From Bradyrhizobium ivorense (lineage in GTDB: Bacteria > Pseudomonadota > Alphaproteobacteria > Rhizobiales > Xanthobacteraceae): a stretch of DNA of 64,000 nt. The position numbers and the translations under genes were made by a program. The notes under the pieces are model-generated. The model saw only the letters and a list, made by a program, of their open reading frames with translations, was not told where the DNA came from and searched no databases. The stretch spans positions 176,691 to 240,690 of the forward strand of contig NZ_CAADFC020000029.1 in NCBI RefSeq assembly GCF_900696085.1, given 5' to 3'. Below, piece after piece: positions 17,981 through 25,593 of this stretch. Each line of letters opens with the position of its first letter. Within the stretch, counting starts at the first letter, position 1.

Positions 17981-18762
17981 CAGTGCATTTTATCGGCGCA
18001 GGACCGGGCGCCGCCGATCTCTTGACCCTGCGTGGCCGCGACCTGATCGCATCATGCCCGGTGTGTCTCTATGCGGGATCGCTGGTGCCGCAGGGCGTTC
18101 TCGCGCACTGCCCGAAGGACGCGCGTATCGTCAACACCGCGCCGCTGTCGCTCGACGAGATCGTCGCGGAGATCGCCGCCGCGCATGCCGACGGCAAGGA
18201 TGTCGCGCGGCTGCATTCCGGCGATCTCTCGATCTGGTCGGCGATGGGCGAGCAACTGCGCCGGCTGCGTGCGCTCAACATTCCCTATTCGATCACGCCC
18301 GGCGTGCCGGCGTTTTCCGCCGCCGCGGCGGCGCTCGAGGCCGAGCTCACGCTGCCCGGCCTCGCGCAATCGGTGGTGCTGACGCGCACACCGGGCCGGG
18401 CGAGCGCGATGCCGGAAGGCGAGCGGCTGGCCGCATTCGCCGCCACCGGCGCGGTGCTCGCGATTCATCTGTCGATCCATCTGCGGGACAAGGTGGTCGC
18501 CGAGCTCGTGCCGCATTACGGGGCGGATTGTCCGGTGGCGATCGTCTGGCGTGCGAGCTGGCCGGACCAGCGCATCGTGCGCGCCACGCTGGCGACGCTG
18601 GACGCCGCCGTCGGTCCCGAGCTCGAGCGCACCGCGCTGATTCTGGTCGGCAGAACGCTCGGTGCGGAAGAGTTCTCCGAGAGCCGCCTCTACGCCGCGG
18701 ACTATGATCGCCGCTATCGGCCGATCGGGGCGGCACCGCGTTTTCCGGAGCCGTCGCGATGA
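17977..18762 (+). CDS. cobM: CobM, precorrin-4 C11-methyltransferase
   Basis: This 261-residue tetrapyrrole methylase methylates C-11 of precorrin-4. VHFIGAGPGAADLLTLRG is at the N-terminus, CLYAGSLVP near 30, RLHSGDLSIWSAMGEQ near 75 and YSITPGVPAFSAAAAAL near 105, all diagnostic for CobM/CbiF. GAAGGAGA lies just upstream of the ATG. It overlaps cobE and cobB by four bases each. Confidence 0.95.
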   Translation: MTVHFIGAGPGAADLLTLRGRDLIASCPVCLYAGSLVPQGVLAHCPKDARIVNTAPLSLDEIVAEIAAAHADGKDVARLHSGDLSIWSAMGEQLRRLRALNIPYSITPGVPAFSAAAAALEAELTLPGLAQSVVLTRTPGRASAMPEGERLAAFAATGAVLAIHLSIHLRDKVVAELVPHYGADCPVAIVWRASWPDQRIVRATLATLDAAVGPELERTALILVGRTLGAEEFSESRLYAADYDRRYRPIGAAPRFPEPSR

Positions 18763-20069
18763 CGGCGGGGCTGATGATCTCGGCGCCGGCATCCGGCGCC
18801 GGCAAGACCACGCTGACGCTGGCGCTGGCGCGCGCCTATCGGGGCCGCGGGCTCAACGTGCAGTGCTTCAAGAGCGGGCCCGATTACATCGACCCCGCGT
18901 TCCACGCCGTCGCGACAGGACGCGCTTCAGTCAATCTCGACAGCTGGACGATGCCGCGCGAGGCGATCGAACACCTGGCAGGCCGCGGTGCAGATGCGGA
19001 TCTCGTTCTAGCCGAGGGTTCGATGGGCCTGTTCGACGGCGTCGCCGCGCGCGGCGCCGCGGGCACCGGCGCGACGGCCGACATTGCCGAGATGATGGGA
19101 TGGCCGGTGCTGCTGGTAATCGACCCGTCCGGCCAGGCGCAAACCGCGGCGGCGGTGGCCGCCGGACTGCGCGATTTCCGCGCCGGCGTGACGCTCGCCG
19201 GCGTCGTCCTCAACCGCGTCGCCAGCCCGCGCCACGAGGCGCTGGTGCGCGGCGCCATGACGGATGCAGGCATTACCGTGCTCGGCGCGCTGCCGCGCCA
19301 CGCCGAGATCGCCTTGCCGAAGCGGCATCTCGGCCTGGTGCAGGCCGAAGAGCAGGCGGAGGTCGACGGCCTGATTGCGGAAGCCGCGCGCTTCGTCGCA
19401 GAGCACGTCGATCTCGACGCCGTGCTGCGATCGTCGCGCGCCTGGTCGCCGCCGGCCAAAACCGGCAGCTTGCGCGTGACGCCGCCGGGACAGCGCATCG
19501 CTCTGGCGCGCGATGCGGCCTTCTCCTTCGTCTATCCGCACATGCTGGAGGCCTGGCGCAGCGCGGGCGCCGAGATCGTGACGTTCTCGCCGCTGGCCGA
19601 TGAAGGTCCCGATGCGGATGCCGATGTGTGCTGGCTGCCGGGCGGTTATCCCGAACTGCACGCCGGCCAACTCGCCGCCAACACGCGGTTTCTCGACGGC
19701 GTACGCGGCTTTGCCGAAACCCGGCCGGTGCATGGCGAATGCGGGGGATACATGGTGCTTGGCACGGCGCTGACCGACGCCGACGGTGTCCGCCACGCGA
19801 TGGCTGGATTGCTCGGCCTCGAGACCAGTTACGCCAAGCGCCGCATGCATCTGGGCTACCGGCTCGCCGAGCTTGGCTCGCCGATGCCCGGGCACGCAGC
19901 GGGGGCTCTGCTTCGCGGCCACGAGTTTCACTACTCGACGATCATCGCGCAGCCCGACACGCCGCTGGCGGTAGTGCGCGATGCGACCGGTACGATCGTT
20001 GCCGAGACCGGCTCGCGGCGCGGCCACGCGACCGGAACGTTCTTTCACCTGATTGCGGAGGACCGATGA
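18759..20069 (+). CDS. cobB: CobB, hydrogenobyrinic acid a,c-diamide synthase
   Basis: This 436-residue glutamine amidotransferase amidates hydrogenobyrinic acid at positions a and c before cobalt insertion. The ATP-binding loop SAPASGAGKTTLT is near residue 10, GPDYIDPAFH near 45 and EGSMGLFDG near 90. The glutaminase domain has GECGGYMVLG with Cys at about 328 and His at about 430 in GTFFHL. It overlaps cobM and cobA. Confidence 0.95.
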   Translation: MTAGLMISAPASGAGKTTLTLALARAYRGRGLNVQCFKSGPDYIDPAFHAVATGRASVNLDSWTMPREAIEHLAGRGADADLVLAEGSMGLFDGVAARGAAGTGATADIAEMMGWPVLLVIDPSGQAQTAAAVAAGLRDFRAGVTLAGVVLNRVASPRHEALVRGAMTDAGITVLGALPRHAEIALPKRHLGLVQAEEQAEVDGLIAEAARFVAEHVDLDAVLRSSRAWSPPAKTGSLRVTPPGQRIALARDAAFSFVYPHMLEAWRSAGAEIVTFSPLADEGPDADADVCWLPGGYPELHAGQLAANTRFLDGVRGFAETRPVHGECGGYMVLGTALTDADGVRHAMAGLLGLETSYAKRRMHLGYRLAELGSPMPGHAAGALLRGHEFHYSTIIAQPDTPLAVVRDATGTIVAETGSRRGHATGTFFHLIAEDR

Positions 20070-20794
20070 GCGGCTTTGTCTCCTTCGTTTCCGCCGGCCC
20101 CGGCGATCCCGAGCTCCTGACGGTGAAAGGCGCCGCGCGTCTGTGCGAGGCCGATGTCGTCCTGTACGACGATCTCGCTGCGGGTCCGGTTCTCGATCTC
20201 GCGCGCGCCGGTGCCAATCTTGTCGCCGTCGGCAAGCGCGCCGGCCGGCCGTCGAGCCGGCAGCAGCACGTCAGCCGCCTGCTCGTCGACTACGCCGCGA
20301 CCGGCGCGCGCGTGGTGCGGCTGAAGTCGGGAGACGCAGGAATTTTTGGCCGGCTCGAGGAGGAGATCGAAGCGGTGCACGCCGCCGGGATCGGCTACGA
20401 GATCGTTCCCGGCGTCACCTCGGCCTCCGTCGCCGCTGCGCAAGCCGGCATTCCCCTGACACGACGACAGACTTCGCGCCGGGTGCAGTTCATCACCGGG
20501 GCCGATGTCAGCGGCGGGCTGCCGGCTGACATGAACTGGTCGGCGCTGGCCGATCCCGAAGCGACCACCGTGGTCTATATGGGCCGGCGCACATTCCCGG
20601 CGCTGGCGGCAAAACTGATCGCGCAAGGCCTTGCGCCCACGACGCCCGCATTGCTGGCGGAGTCGCTCGGCCATCCCGAGCAGCGGATCGTCCGCACCAC
20701 GATCGCGGGCCTCGCCGAGCTGCTCGCGGATGCGGGCACGGCGACCGCGGCGTCGGTCATCCTGTTCGGCGCGTTGGCGCCGGGTCATGGGTGA
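20066..20794 (+). CDS. cobA: CobA, uroporphyrinogen-III C-methyltransferase
   Basis: This 242-residue SUMT makes precorrin-2 from uroporphyrinogen III. VSAGPGDPELLTVKGA lies at residues 8-23, VVLYDDLA near 31, RLKSGDAGIFGRLEEE near 85 and PGVTSASVAAAQAGIPLT near 112. There is no siroheme-synthase (CysG N-terminal) domain, so it is the stand-alone form serving this pathway. It overlaps cobB at its start and cobF at its end. Confidence 0.94.
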   Translation: MSGFVSFVSAGPGDPELLTVKGAARLCEADVVLYDDLAAGPVLDLARAGANLVAVGKRAGRPSSRQQHVSRLLVDYAATGARVVRLKSGDAGIFGRLEEEIEAVHAAGIGYEIVPGVTSASVAAAQAGIPLTRRQTSRRVQFITGADVSGGLPADMNWSALADPEATTVVYMGRRTFPALAAKLIAQGLAPTTPALLAESLGHPEQRIVRTTIAGLAELLADAGTATAASVILFGALAPGHG

Positions 20795-21551
20795 TGCGGC
20801 CATGCTGACGCTCTCCCTGATCGGCATCGGTTGCGGCGATCCGCAGCAGCTCACGCGGGCCGCGATCGTTGCGATCAACGCCGCCGACCTGATCCTGATC
20901 CCGCGCAAGGGCAGCGCGAAATCGGATCTCGCCGATCTGCGGCGCACGATCTGCACTGAGGTGCTCGGCAACGACAATACGCGGATCGCCGAGTTCGACC
21001 TGCCGGTGCGCGATGCCGGCGAGGATGATTATCGCAAGGGCGTCGACGATTGGCATGACGCGGTTGCCGCGACCTGGTCGCAGGATATCGCGCGTCACCT
21101 CGGTGATGAGGGGCGCGTTGTGCTGCTGATCTGGGGCGATCCGTCGCTCTATGATTCAAGCCTGCGGATCGCGCGGCGGCTGGATCCGCTGCCGGCCATC
21201 GAGGTGGTCCCGGGCATCACCTCGATCCAAGCGCTGTGCGCGGCGCATGCGCTGCCGCTCAACGATATCGGCGAGCCGTTTCTCGTCACCACGGGCCGGC
21301 GGCTGCGCGAAGGTGGCTGGCCGCCCGGCGTCGACACCGTCGCCGTGATGCTCGATGGCGCAACGGCCTTCCAGACGTTGAATCCTTCAGGACTGCAAAT
21401 CTGGTGGGGCGCCTATCTCGGCATGCCCGACCAGATCATCATGGCCGGTGATCTCACCGAGGTCGGTCCTCGCATCACCTCTGCACGCCGCGAAGCACGC
21501 GAACGGCACGGCTGGATCATGGACAGCTACATCCTCAAGCGGCGATCGTGA
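20787..21551 (+). CDS. cobF: CobF, precorrin-6A synthase (deacetylating)
   Basis: This 254-residue methylase adds the C-1 methyl with loss of acetate, an enzyme restricted to the aerobic route. SLIGIGCGDPQQLTRAA at the N-terminus, LIPRKGSAKSDLADLRR near 36 and LLIWGDPSLYDSSLRIA near 108 match CobF. The ATG at 20787 overlaps the cobA end by 8 bases; ATG at 20802 is the alternative. It is the last gene of the operon. A GCGATC/GATCGC inverted repeat at 21542-21561 spans its stop region without a clear T-run. Confidence 0.92.
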   Translation: MGDAAMLTLSLIGIGCGDPQQLTRAAIVAINAADLILIPRKGSAKSDLADLRRTICTEVLGNDNTRIAEFDLPVRDAGEDDYRKGVDDWHDAVAATWSQDIARHLGDEGRVVLLIWGDPSLYDSSLRIARRLDPLPAIEVVPGITSIQALCAAHALPLNDIGEPFLVTTGRRLREGGWPPGVDTVAVMLDGATAFQTLNPSGLQIWWGAYLGMPDQIIMAGDLTEVGPRITSARREARERHGWIMDSYILKRRS

Positions 21552-21587
21552 TTGTGATCGCGTGCCGACACGTCATCCGCGCGGTTG

Positions 21588-21779
21588 CTACCCCTTGAAC
21601 GCCCGGATGGACGGCTGGATGGTCAGGCGATAGGCCACGAGCTTGTCGCCATCGAACAGCTCGAGCGTCGTTTCGCAGACTGGGCAGCGATACTGGCCTT
21701 CGGTTCCAGACTCGGACGCCAACTCAAGGCGGCGGAATCCGGCGCCACAGCGCGGGCACGTTACGTCGTCCTTCTTCAT
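21588..21779 (-). CDS. small zinc-ribbon protein
   Basis: This 63-residue protein has CPRCGAGF near residue 8 and CPVCETTL near 33, a two-CxxC zinc ribbon. It ends convergent with cobF. The ATG at 21779 has GGGGTGAG upstream; a GTG three codons earlier is possible. No function can be assigned. The roughly 280 bases upstream, up to the next gene, contain no recognisable gene or RNA. Confidence 0.72.
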   Translation of the reverse strand: MKKDDVTCPRCGAGFRRLELASESGTEGQYRCPVCETTLELFDGDKLVAYRLTIQPSIRAFKG

Positions 21780-22065
21780 TAATCTCACCCCAGAAACAAA
21801 ACCGGCGGTATTTTTAATGCAGGCCGCGCGGCGGAACTATGTTCACGGTCGGAGAACTACGGAGCTTCCGTTAACGCAAATCGCGATGTTCCCCAAATCA
21901 AACCCAAGGCCACCGCAGCCCCGCATTGTCGGAACGGATTGGCAACGCCGGAACATTCGATAGGTTCAGCAACAGTTTATGCTTCTGTCCGCTGAATCCT
22001 GATCACGCGCAATCGCCGGCGAGCTGGGGACTCGCCGGCGACCATCGCCATCGGCAGCGGGCCAC

Positions 22066-22575
22066 CTATTGCCGCGTCAGGCGAACCACGTCCTGCTTCA
22101 AGAGGTAGAACGAGACTGCGAGCAGGACGACGTCCTTCATCAGGAAGGGCACGTTGCCGGTCATCGCGGGGAACCCGCCGGCCGCGACGTCCCAGCCTTC
22201 CGGCATGAACGGGATGATGGTGACCGTCGCGATGAAGGTGCCGGTCGAGCCGAGGGCGCCGAGCACGCCGAGCCGCTTGTCCCAATAGCCGGCGAGCAGC
22301 AGCGATCCGAATGTCCACTCCGAGACGCCGAGGAAGTAGCTGGCGCCGGCGTGGCCGAACAGCGGATACAGCCACCAGATCAGCGGTCCGTTGCTGATGA
22401 ACGGGACCAGGCGTTCGAACTCGTACGGAAACCACTTCTGGTAGCCGAAGAAGAAGAACATGATTACCATCGAGGCCCGCACGACGTGATAGTCGATGTC
22501 GTCGGAGAGCAGGCCGGACTTGTAGAGCGTGCGGACAAGCGGACCTTGGGTGGCGGTGGTGGAGAGCGTGGTCAT
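22066..22575 (-). CDS. YkgB/RclC-like (DUF417) membrane protein
   Basis: This roughly 169-residue protein has about four hydrophobic segments and the DUF417 stretch MVIMFFFFGYQKWFPYEFE, followed by PFISNGPLIWWLYPLFG and ASYFLGVSEWTFG. The family includes E. coli YkgB (RclC), an inner-membrane protein of the reactive-chlorine resistance operon. The start at 22575 has AAGGA upstream; ATG at 22593 is an alternative. It lies 39 bases after the AhpD-like gene on the same strand. The RclR-like regulator nearby supports an oxidant-response role. Confidence 0.85.
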   Translation of the reverse strand: MTTLSTTATQGPLVRTLYKSGLLSDDIDYHVVRASMVIMFFFFGYQKWFPYEFERLVPFISNGPLIWWLYPLFGHAGASYFLGVSEWTFGSLLLAGYWDKRLGVLGALGSTGTFIATVTIIPFMPEGWDVAAGGFPAMTGNVPFLMKDVVLLAVSFYLLKQDVVRLTRQ

Positions 22576-22614
22576 GGTCGTGATCCTTCTCATGTGACTT
22601 GCAGCCCTGTCGCT

Positions 22615-23151
22615 TCACGCGACTGCGGGGAAGTCGATCTCGGTGTCGTTGATGCGGTTGAAGACGTTGGTGAAGATGGTGGTCGCAAACGCCAGGCTGA
22701 TCTCGACCAGCTGGGCGTCGCTGTAGCCGGCGGTCCTGATCGCGGCGAAATCGACGTCGCTGACCGTGCCGCTCGACTGCGCGAGCTTGCGGACGAAACG
22801 CACCAGTGCATCGCGCTTGGCGTCACCGGTCTGCTCGCTCTCGCGGATCTGCCGGAGCACGTCCGGATCCACGCCGGCGAGCTTGGCAAGATGGGTGTGT
22901 GCGGCGACACAATAGTCACAGCCGCCGGCATCGCTGATCACGAGCTTGATCACTTCCCGGTCGCTCTTGGACAGGCTGCCGCCGGCAAGCACCGCGTCGG
23001 CAGCAAGCACCGACTTGAGCGCCGCCGGACCGTGCGCGGCGATCGCCGCATACGTGTTCGGGACGCTGCCGATCGCCTTCTTGATCTGGGCGTAGATCTG
23101 GCCCGACGGGCCGGCATCGGCTTCGAGATTGGGAACTGAAAGACGGGACAT
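22615..23151 (-). CDS. AhpD-like / carboxymuconolactone decarboxylase family protein
   Basis: This 178-residue protein carries the AhpD-type redox motif CDYCVAAH with Cys78, Cys81 and His85, preceded by acidic residues. The motif is known in alkylhydroperoxidase-like proteins that reduce peroxides or react with other electrophiles. It is the first gene of a leftward pair with the YkgB-like gene. Its promoter region contains the 46-bp element at 23211-23256. The diverging neighbour is the AraC regulator. Confidence 0.87.
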   Translation of the reverse strand: MSRLSVPNLEADAGPSGQIYAQIKKAIGSVPNTYAAIAAHGPAALKSVLAADAVLAGGSLSKSDREVIKLVISDAGGCDYCVAAHTHLAKLAGVDPDVLRQIRESEQTGDAKRDALVRFVRKLAQSSGTVSDVDFAAIRTAGYSDAQLVEISLAFATTIFTNVFNRINDTEIDFPAVA

Positions 23152-23208
23152 GGTGGCACTCCGTGGTTGGTTGGTGAACGACTGCGGAGTGAACGTAGAC
23201 CTGGTGTA

Positions 23209-23256
23209 TGAGACATTGAATGTCGATAAATCTCGACTGTATGCTCAATCGTCTCA
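23209..23256. promoter_or_regulatory. candidate operator of the RclR-like regulator, site 1
   Basis: TGAGACATTGA at 23209-23219 faces TCAATCGTCTCA at 23245-23256, an inverted repeat with a one-base indel, between two divergent genes. Read on the minus strand, 46 bases from 23256 to 23211 align without gaps to 25545-25500 upstream of another leftward gene, with 33 identities. The upstream edge of the element lies about 105 bases before the AhpD-like start and 25 bases before the regulator start. Confidence 0.6.
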
Positions 23257-23281
23257 TGAAATGGCGTTGGAGGGGCCCGGT

Positions 23282-24280
23282 ATGGATTGGCTGAGCCGGC
23301 TGTTCGAAATGATCCCGGTGCGCGGGCGGCTGGATCTGCGCTGCAGCTACGGCGTGCCCTGGCGCATCGATCAGGGGCCGGCCGCGACCAACGAGATCCC
23401 CTATCACGCGGTGCTCGCCGGTTCGGCGATCCTGGACGATCCCGCCGGCGGCCAGCCGCTGCAGCTCAAGGCCGGCGACATCCTGCTTCTGCCCAGCAAC
23501 CCGCGGCACGTGATGCATGATGGCGGCGGCGCCGCGCCGCGCCCGGCGCGCAACCGGCCGGCGTTGAATTTCACGATCAGCGAAAATCTCGGCTCGGACC
23601 AACGGCTCGATCTGCTGTGCGGACATTTCGCCATCGCGCCGCCGCACGATCGTCTGCTGCGCAGCTATCTGCCGCCGCGCCTCGTCGTGCATGCCGGTGC
23701 TGAAGCGGGAGAGGGCACGGCCGCGCAGCTCGCCGGACTGGTGTCGATGATGCGCAGCGAAGCCGCAGACGATCATCTCGGCGGTCACGCCATGCTGAAC
23801 GCGCTGTCGACCGCGATGTTCGCGCTGGTGCTGCGGCTCGCCAGCGAGAGCGGCGCCGCACCGCGCGGTTTGCTGGCGCTGGTCGGTCATGCCAGGCTCG
23901 CGCCGGCGGTGGCCGCGATGTTCAACGATCCCGCGCATGCGTGGTCGCTGCCGGAGCTGGCACAGCTCTGCAACATGTCGCGCGCCACGCTGGCACGGCA
24001 ATTCCAGGACAAGCTCGGGCGGTCGCCGAGCGATCTTTTGACCGATATCAGGATGACGCTCGCAGCCAACGAGTTGAAGAGGTCGTCGCTCTCCACGGGC
24101 GCGGTAGCGGAGCTTGCGGGATACCAGTCGGAAGCGGCATTTCAGCGCGCCTTCAAGAGCCACATGGGCGTGACGCCGGCACAGTGGCGAAAGGCGCAGC
24201 GGCCGTCGGGACAGGATGTGTTGGCAAGTGCTGCGGCCGATGGCGATGCGCCATCGGCCGCGTCGCGCATCACGCCTTGA
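23282..24280 (+). CDS. AraC-family regulator with cupin_6 domain, RclR-like
   Basis: This 332-residue regulator has an N-terminal cupin sensor (residues 1 to about 190) and a C-terminal AraC double helix-turn-helix (about 205-310: HAWSLPELAQLCNMSRATLA, VAELAGYQSEAAFQRAFK). The start MDWLSRLFEM and Cys21 line up with E. coli RclR, the HOCl sensor whose Cys21 is redox-active. The second RclR sensor cysteine (Cys89) has no counterpart here, though Cys113 is present. ATG 23282 follows a GGAGGGG ribosome site and fits this alignment. It is flanked by redox genes and overlaps the convergent peroxiredoxin end by 11 bases. Confidence 0.85.
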   Translation: MDWLSRLFEMIPVRGRLDLRCSYGVPWRIDQGPAATNEIPYHAVLAGSAILDDPAGGQPLQLKAGDILLLPSNPRHVMHDGGGAAPRPARNRPALNFTISENLGSDQRLDLLCGHFAIAPPHDRLLRSYLPPRLVVHAGAEAGEGTAAQLAGLVSMMRSEAADDHLGGHAMLNALSTAMFALVLRLASESGAAPRGLLALVGHARLAPAVAAMFNDPAHAWSLPELAQLCNMSRATLARQFQDKLGRSPSDLLTDIRMTLAANELKRSSLSTGAVAELAGYQSEAAFQRAFKSHMGVTPAQWRKAQRPSGQDVLASAAADGDAPSAASRITP

Positions 24281-24962
24281 CGGCGGCGGCCTGCTGCAGA
24301 ACCGGGATCATGTCCTCGGGCTCGGGGCGACGGGTGTAGTCGGGGTTGACTTCGGAGTAGAGGATCACGCCGTCCTGTCCGATCACGTAGCGTCCCGGCA
24401 TCGGCAGCGTCCAGCTTGGATCGTTGTTGAAGCTCGGCAGATCGTTCTTCAGCTGCTTGTAGAGCTCGACCAGATAGTCGGGCAGGCGGAAGCGCAGCCC
24501 GAAAGCCTCGGCGAGCTCGCCGTTTGCATCGGACAGGATCGGGAACGAGAGCTTGTTCTGGCGCACCGATTTGCGGCTGTTCGGCGCGGTCTGCGGCGAG
24601 ATCGCGACCAGCGATGCGCCGTATTTCTCGAACTCCGGCCTCGCAGCCTCGAGCGCCTGCAGCTCCATGTTGCAATACGGGCACCAGACGCCGCGGTAGA
24701 AGCTGAGCACCAGCGGGCCGCGCTTCAAGAGGTCCGCCGAGTTGACGACGTTGCCGTCCGGATCGGTGAGCGAGAACGACGGCGCGACGTCGCCGGCCTT
24801 CCTGGCGCGCTGCGCGGCGCCGGAGGCGATCAGCTCCGCGGTGGCGCGGTGCATGATCTCGATGACGGCCGGCGGAACGTTATAGGGCGGCTTGCCGGCT
24901 TCGAAATCGGCTTTGAAGGCGTCGAGCCTGGCTTGAAGTGACATATTGGCTTGAAGTGACAT
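24270..24962 (-). CDS. peroxiredoxin-like (AhpC/TSA) protein
   Basis: This 230-residue thioredoxin-fold protein contains FYRGVWCPYCNMEL with Cys94 and Cys97. It resembles the peroxiredoxin-like family (AhpC/TSA superfamily), which reduces peroxides. GDVAPSFSLTDPDGN near residue 57 marks the domain start. The start is the ATG at 24962, with AAGGAT upstream. A second ATG at 24944 begins an 18-base tandem copy of the first six codons and lacks a ribosome site. It neighbours the RclR-like regulator and the exported CRGC protein. Confidence 0.86.
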   Translation of the reverse strand: MSLQANMSLQARLDAFKADFEAGKPPYNVPPAVIEIMHRATAELIASGAAQRARKAGDVAPSFSLTDPDGNVVNSADLLKRGPLVLSFYRGVWCPYCNMELQALEAARPEFEKYGASLVAISPQTAPNSRKSVRQNKLSFPILSDANGELAEAFGLRFRLPDYLVELYKQLKNDLPSFNNDPSWTLPMPGRYVIGQDGVILYSEVNPDYTRRPEPEDMIPVLQQAAAVKA

Positions 24963-25079
24963 GGCGGGATCCTTGGGTGCTGCGTGGAGGGCGGCGGCGC
25001 CGTCCGCTAGGTTGAACTCACACCTGAGAAGCTAACGGAGGCGGCCGTGCGGGGTAGCAGGGGCGTCCGACTATCGTCT

Positions 25080-25094
25080 ATTCCTGTTCGGAAT
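25080..25094. terminator. short inverted repeat after the CRGC protein gene
   Basis: ATTCC and GGAAT are separated by five bases, just beyond the stop codon of the leftward gene ending at 25111. The stem is short and no T-run follows, so it is only a weak terminator candidate. Confidence 0.25.
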
Positions 25095-25110
25095 AAGTGG
25101 TTCGGGCGGG

Positions 25111-25431
25111 TTAGCAGCCGCGGCAGATCACCGGCTTGCGGTCCAGTTCGTGGTCGAGCTGCTGTTGCTGCCGCTCCCACGCCGACGCGGTCTCGGGCCG
25201 GGGAACGTCGGCCAATTGCGGTTGCCGATGGCCGACCGGCGCAAGCCAGGGACGGCGCGACGTCAGCTCGATCGGCCGGCTACGCGCAGCCGACTTGGAC
25301 TGATCTGCAGTCGCGCTAACCGGCAGGTCGGGGAAGACGCCGACGGGCTGGTTCGCGCTGGCCGGCGCAAGCAGGCCGGCGAAGACGACAATCGCGGCGG
25401 CGGTGCGCTTCAGGATCGAATTGCGGGACAT
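25111..25431 (-). CDS. small exported protein with C-terminal CRGC
   Basis: This 106-residue protein has a signal peptide (two basic residues, a hydrophobic core AAAIVVFAGLLAPASA, cleavage after ASA near residue 26). A polar mature part rich in Pro, Arg and Gln follows and ends in ICRGC. No known domain was recognised. AAGGAG precedes the ATG. Bases around the start (GGAGTGCC, C/A, CC, ATGTCCCG) are almost identical to those of the AhpD-like gene. Its upstream region carries the second copy of the 46-bp element, which suggests control by the same regulator. Confidence 0.72.
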   Translation of the reverse strand: MSRNSILKRTAAAIVVFAGLLAPASANQPVGVFPDLPVSATADQSKSAARSRPIELTSRRPWLAPVGHRQPQLADVPRPETASAWERQQQQLDHELDRKPVICRGC

Positions 25432-25499
25432 GGCGGCACTCCTTGGCTGGAGGCTCGGGATGAGCAACTCCGTTGCCCGTCACCATACCCATGCGCGAA

Positions 25500-25545
25500 A
25501 GACGCTGAATGCCACTATTGATCGAATGCATGCTCGTTCGTCTCA
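25500..25545 (-). promoter_or_regulatory. candidate operator of the RclR-like regulator, site 2
   Basis: Read from 25545 to 25500 this element begins TGAGACGA and ends CATTCA followed by GCGTCT. It aligns without gaps to 23256-23211 with 33 of 46 identities. It lies about 114 bases upstream of the CRGC protein start, close to the 105-base spacing of site 1. Shared position and sequence point to one regulator. Confidence 0.58.
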
Positions 25546-25593
25546 CCGAGCCGTCGACGCGGCCAATGCGGACCTTCGCGATGCGCGAAGCCG

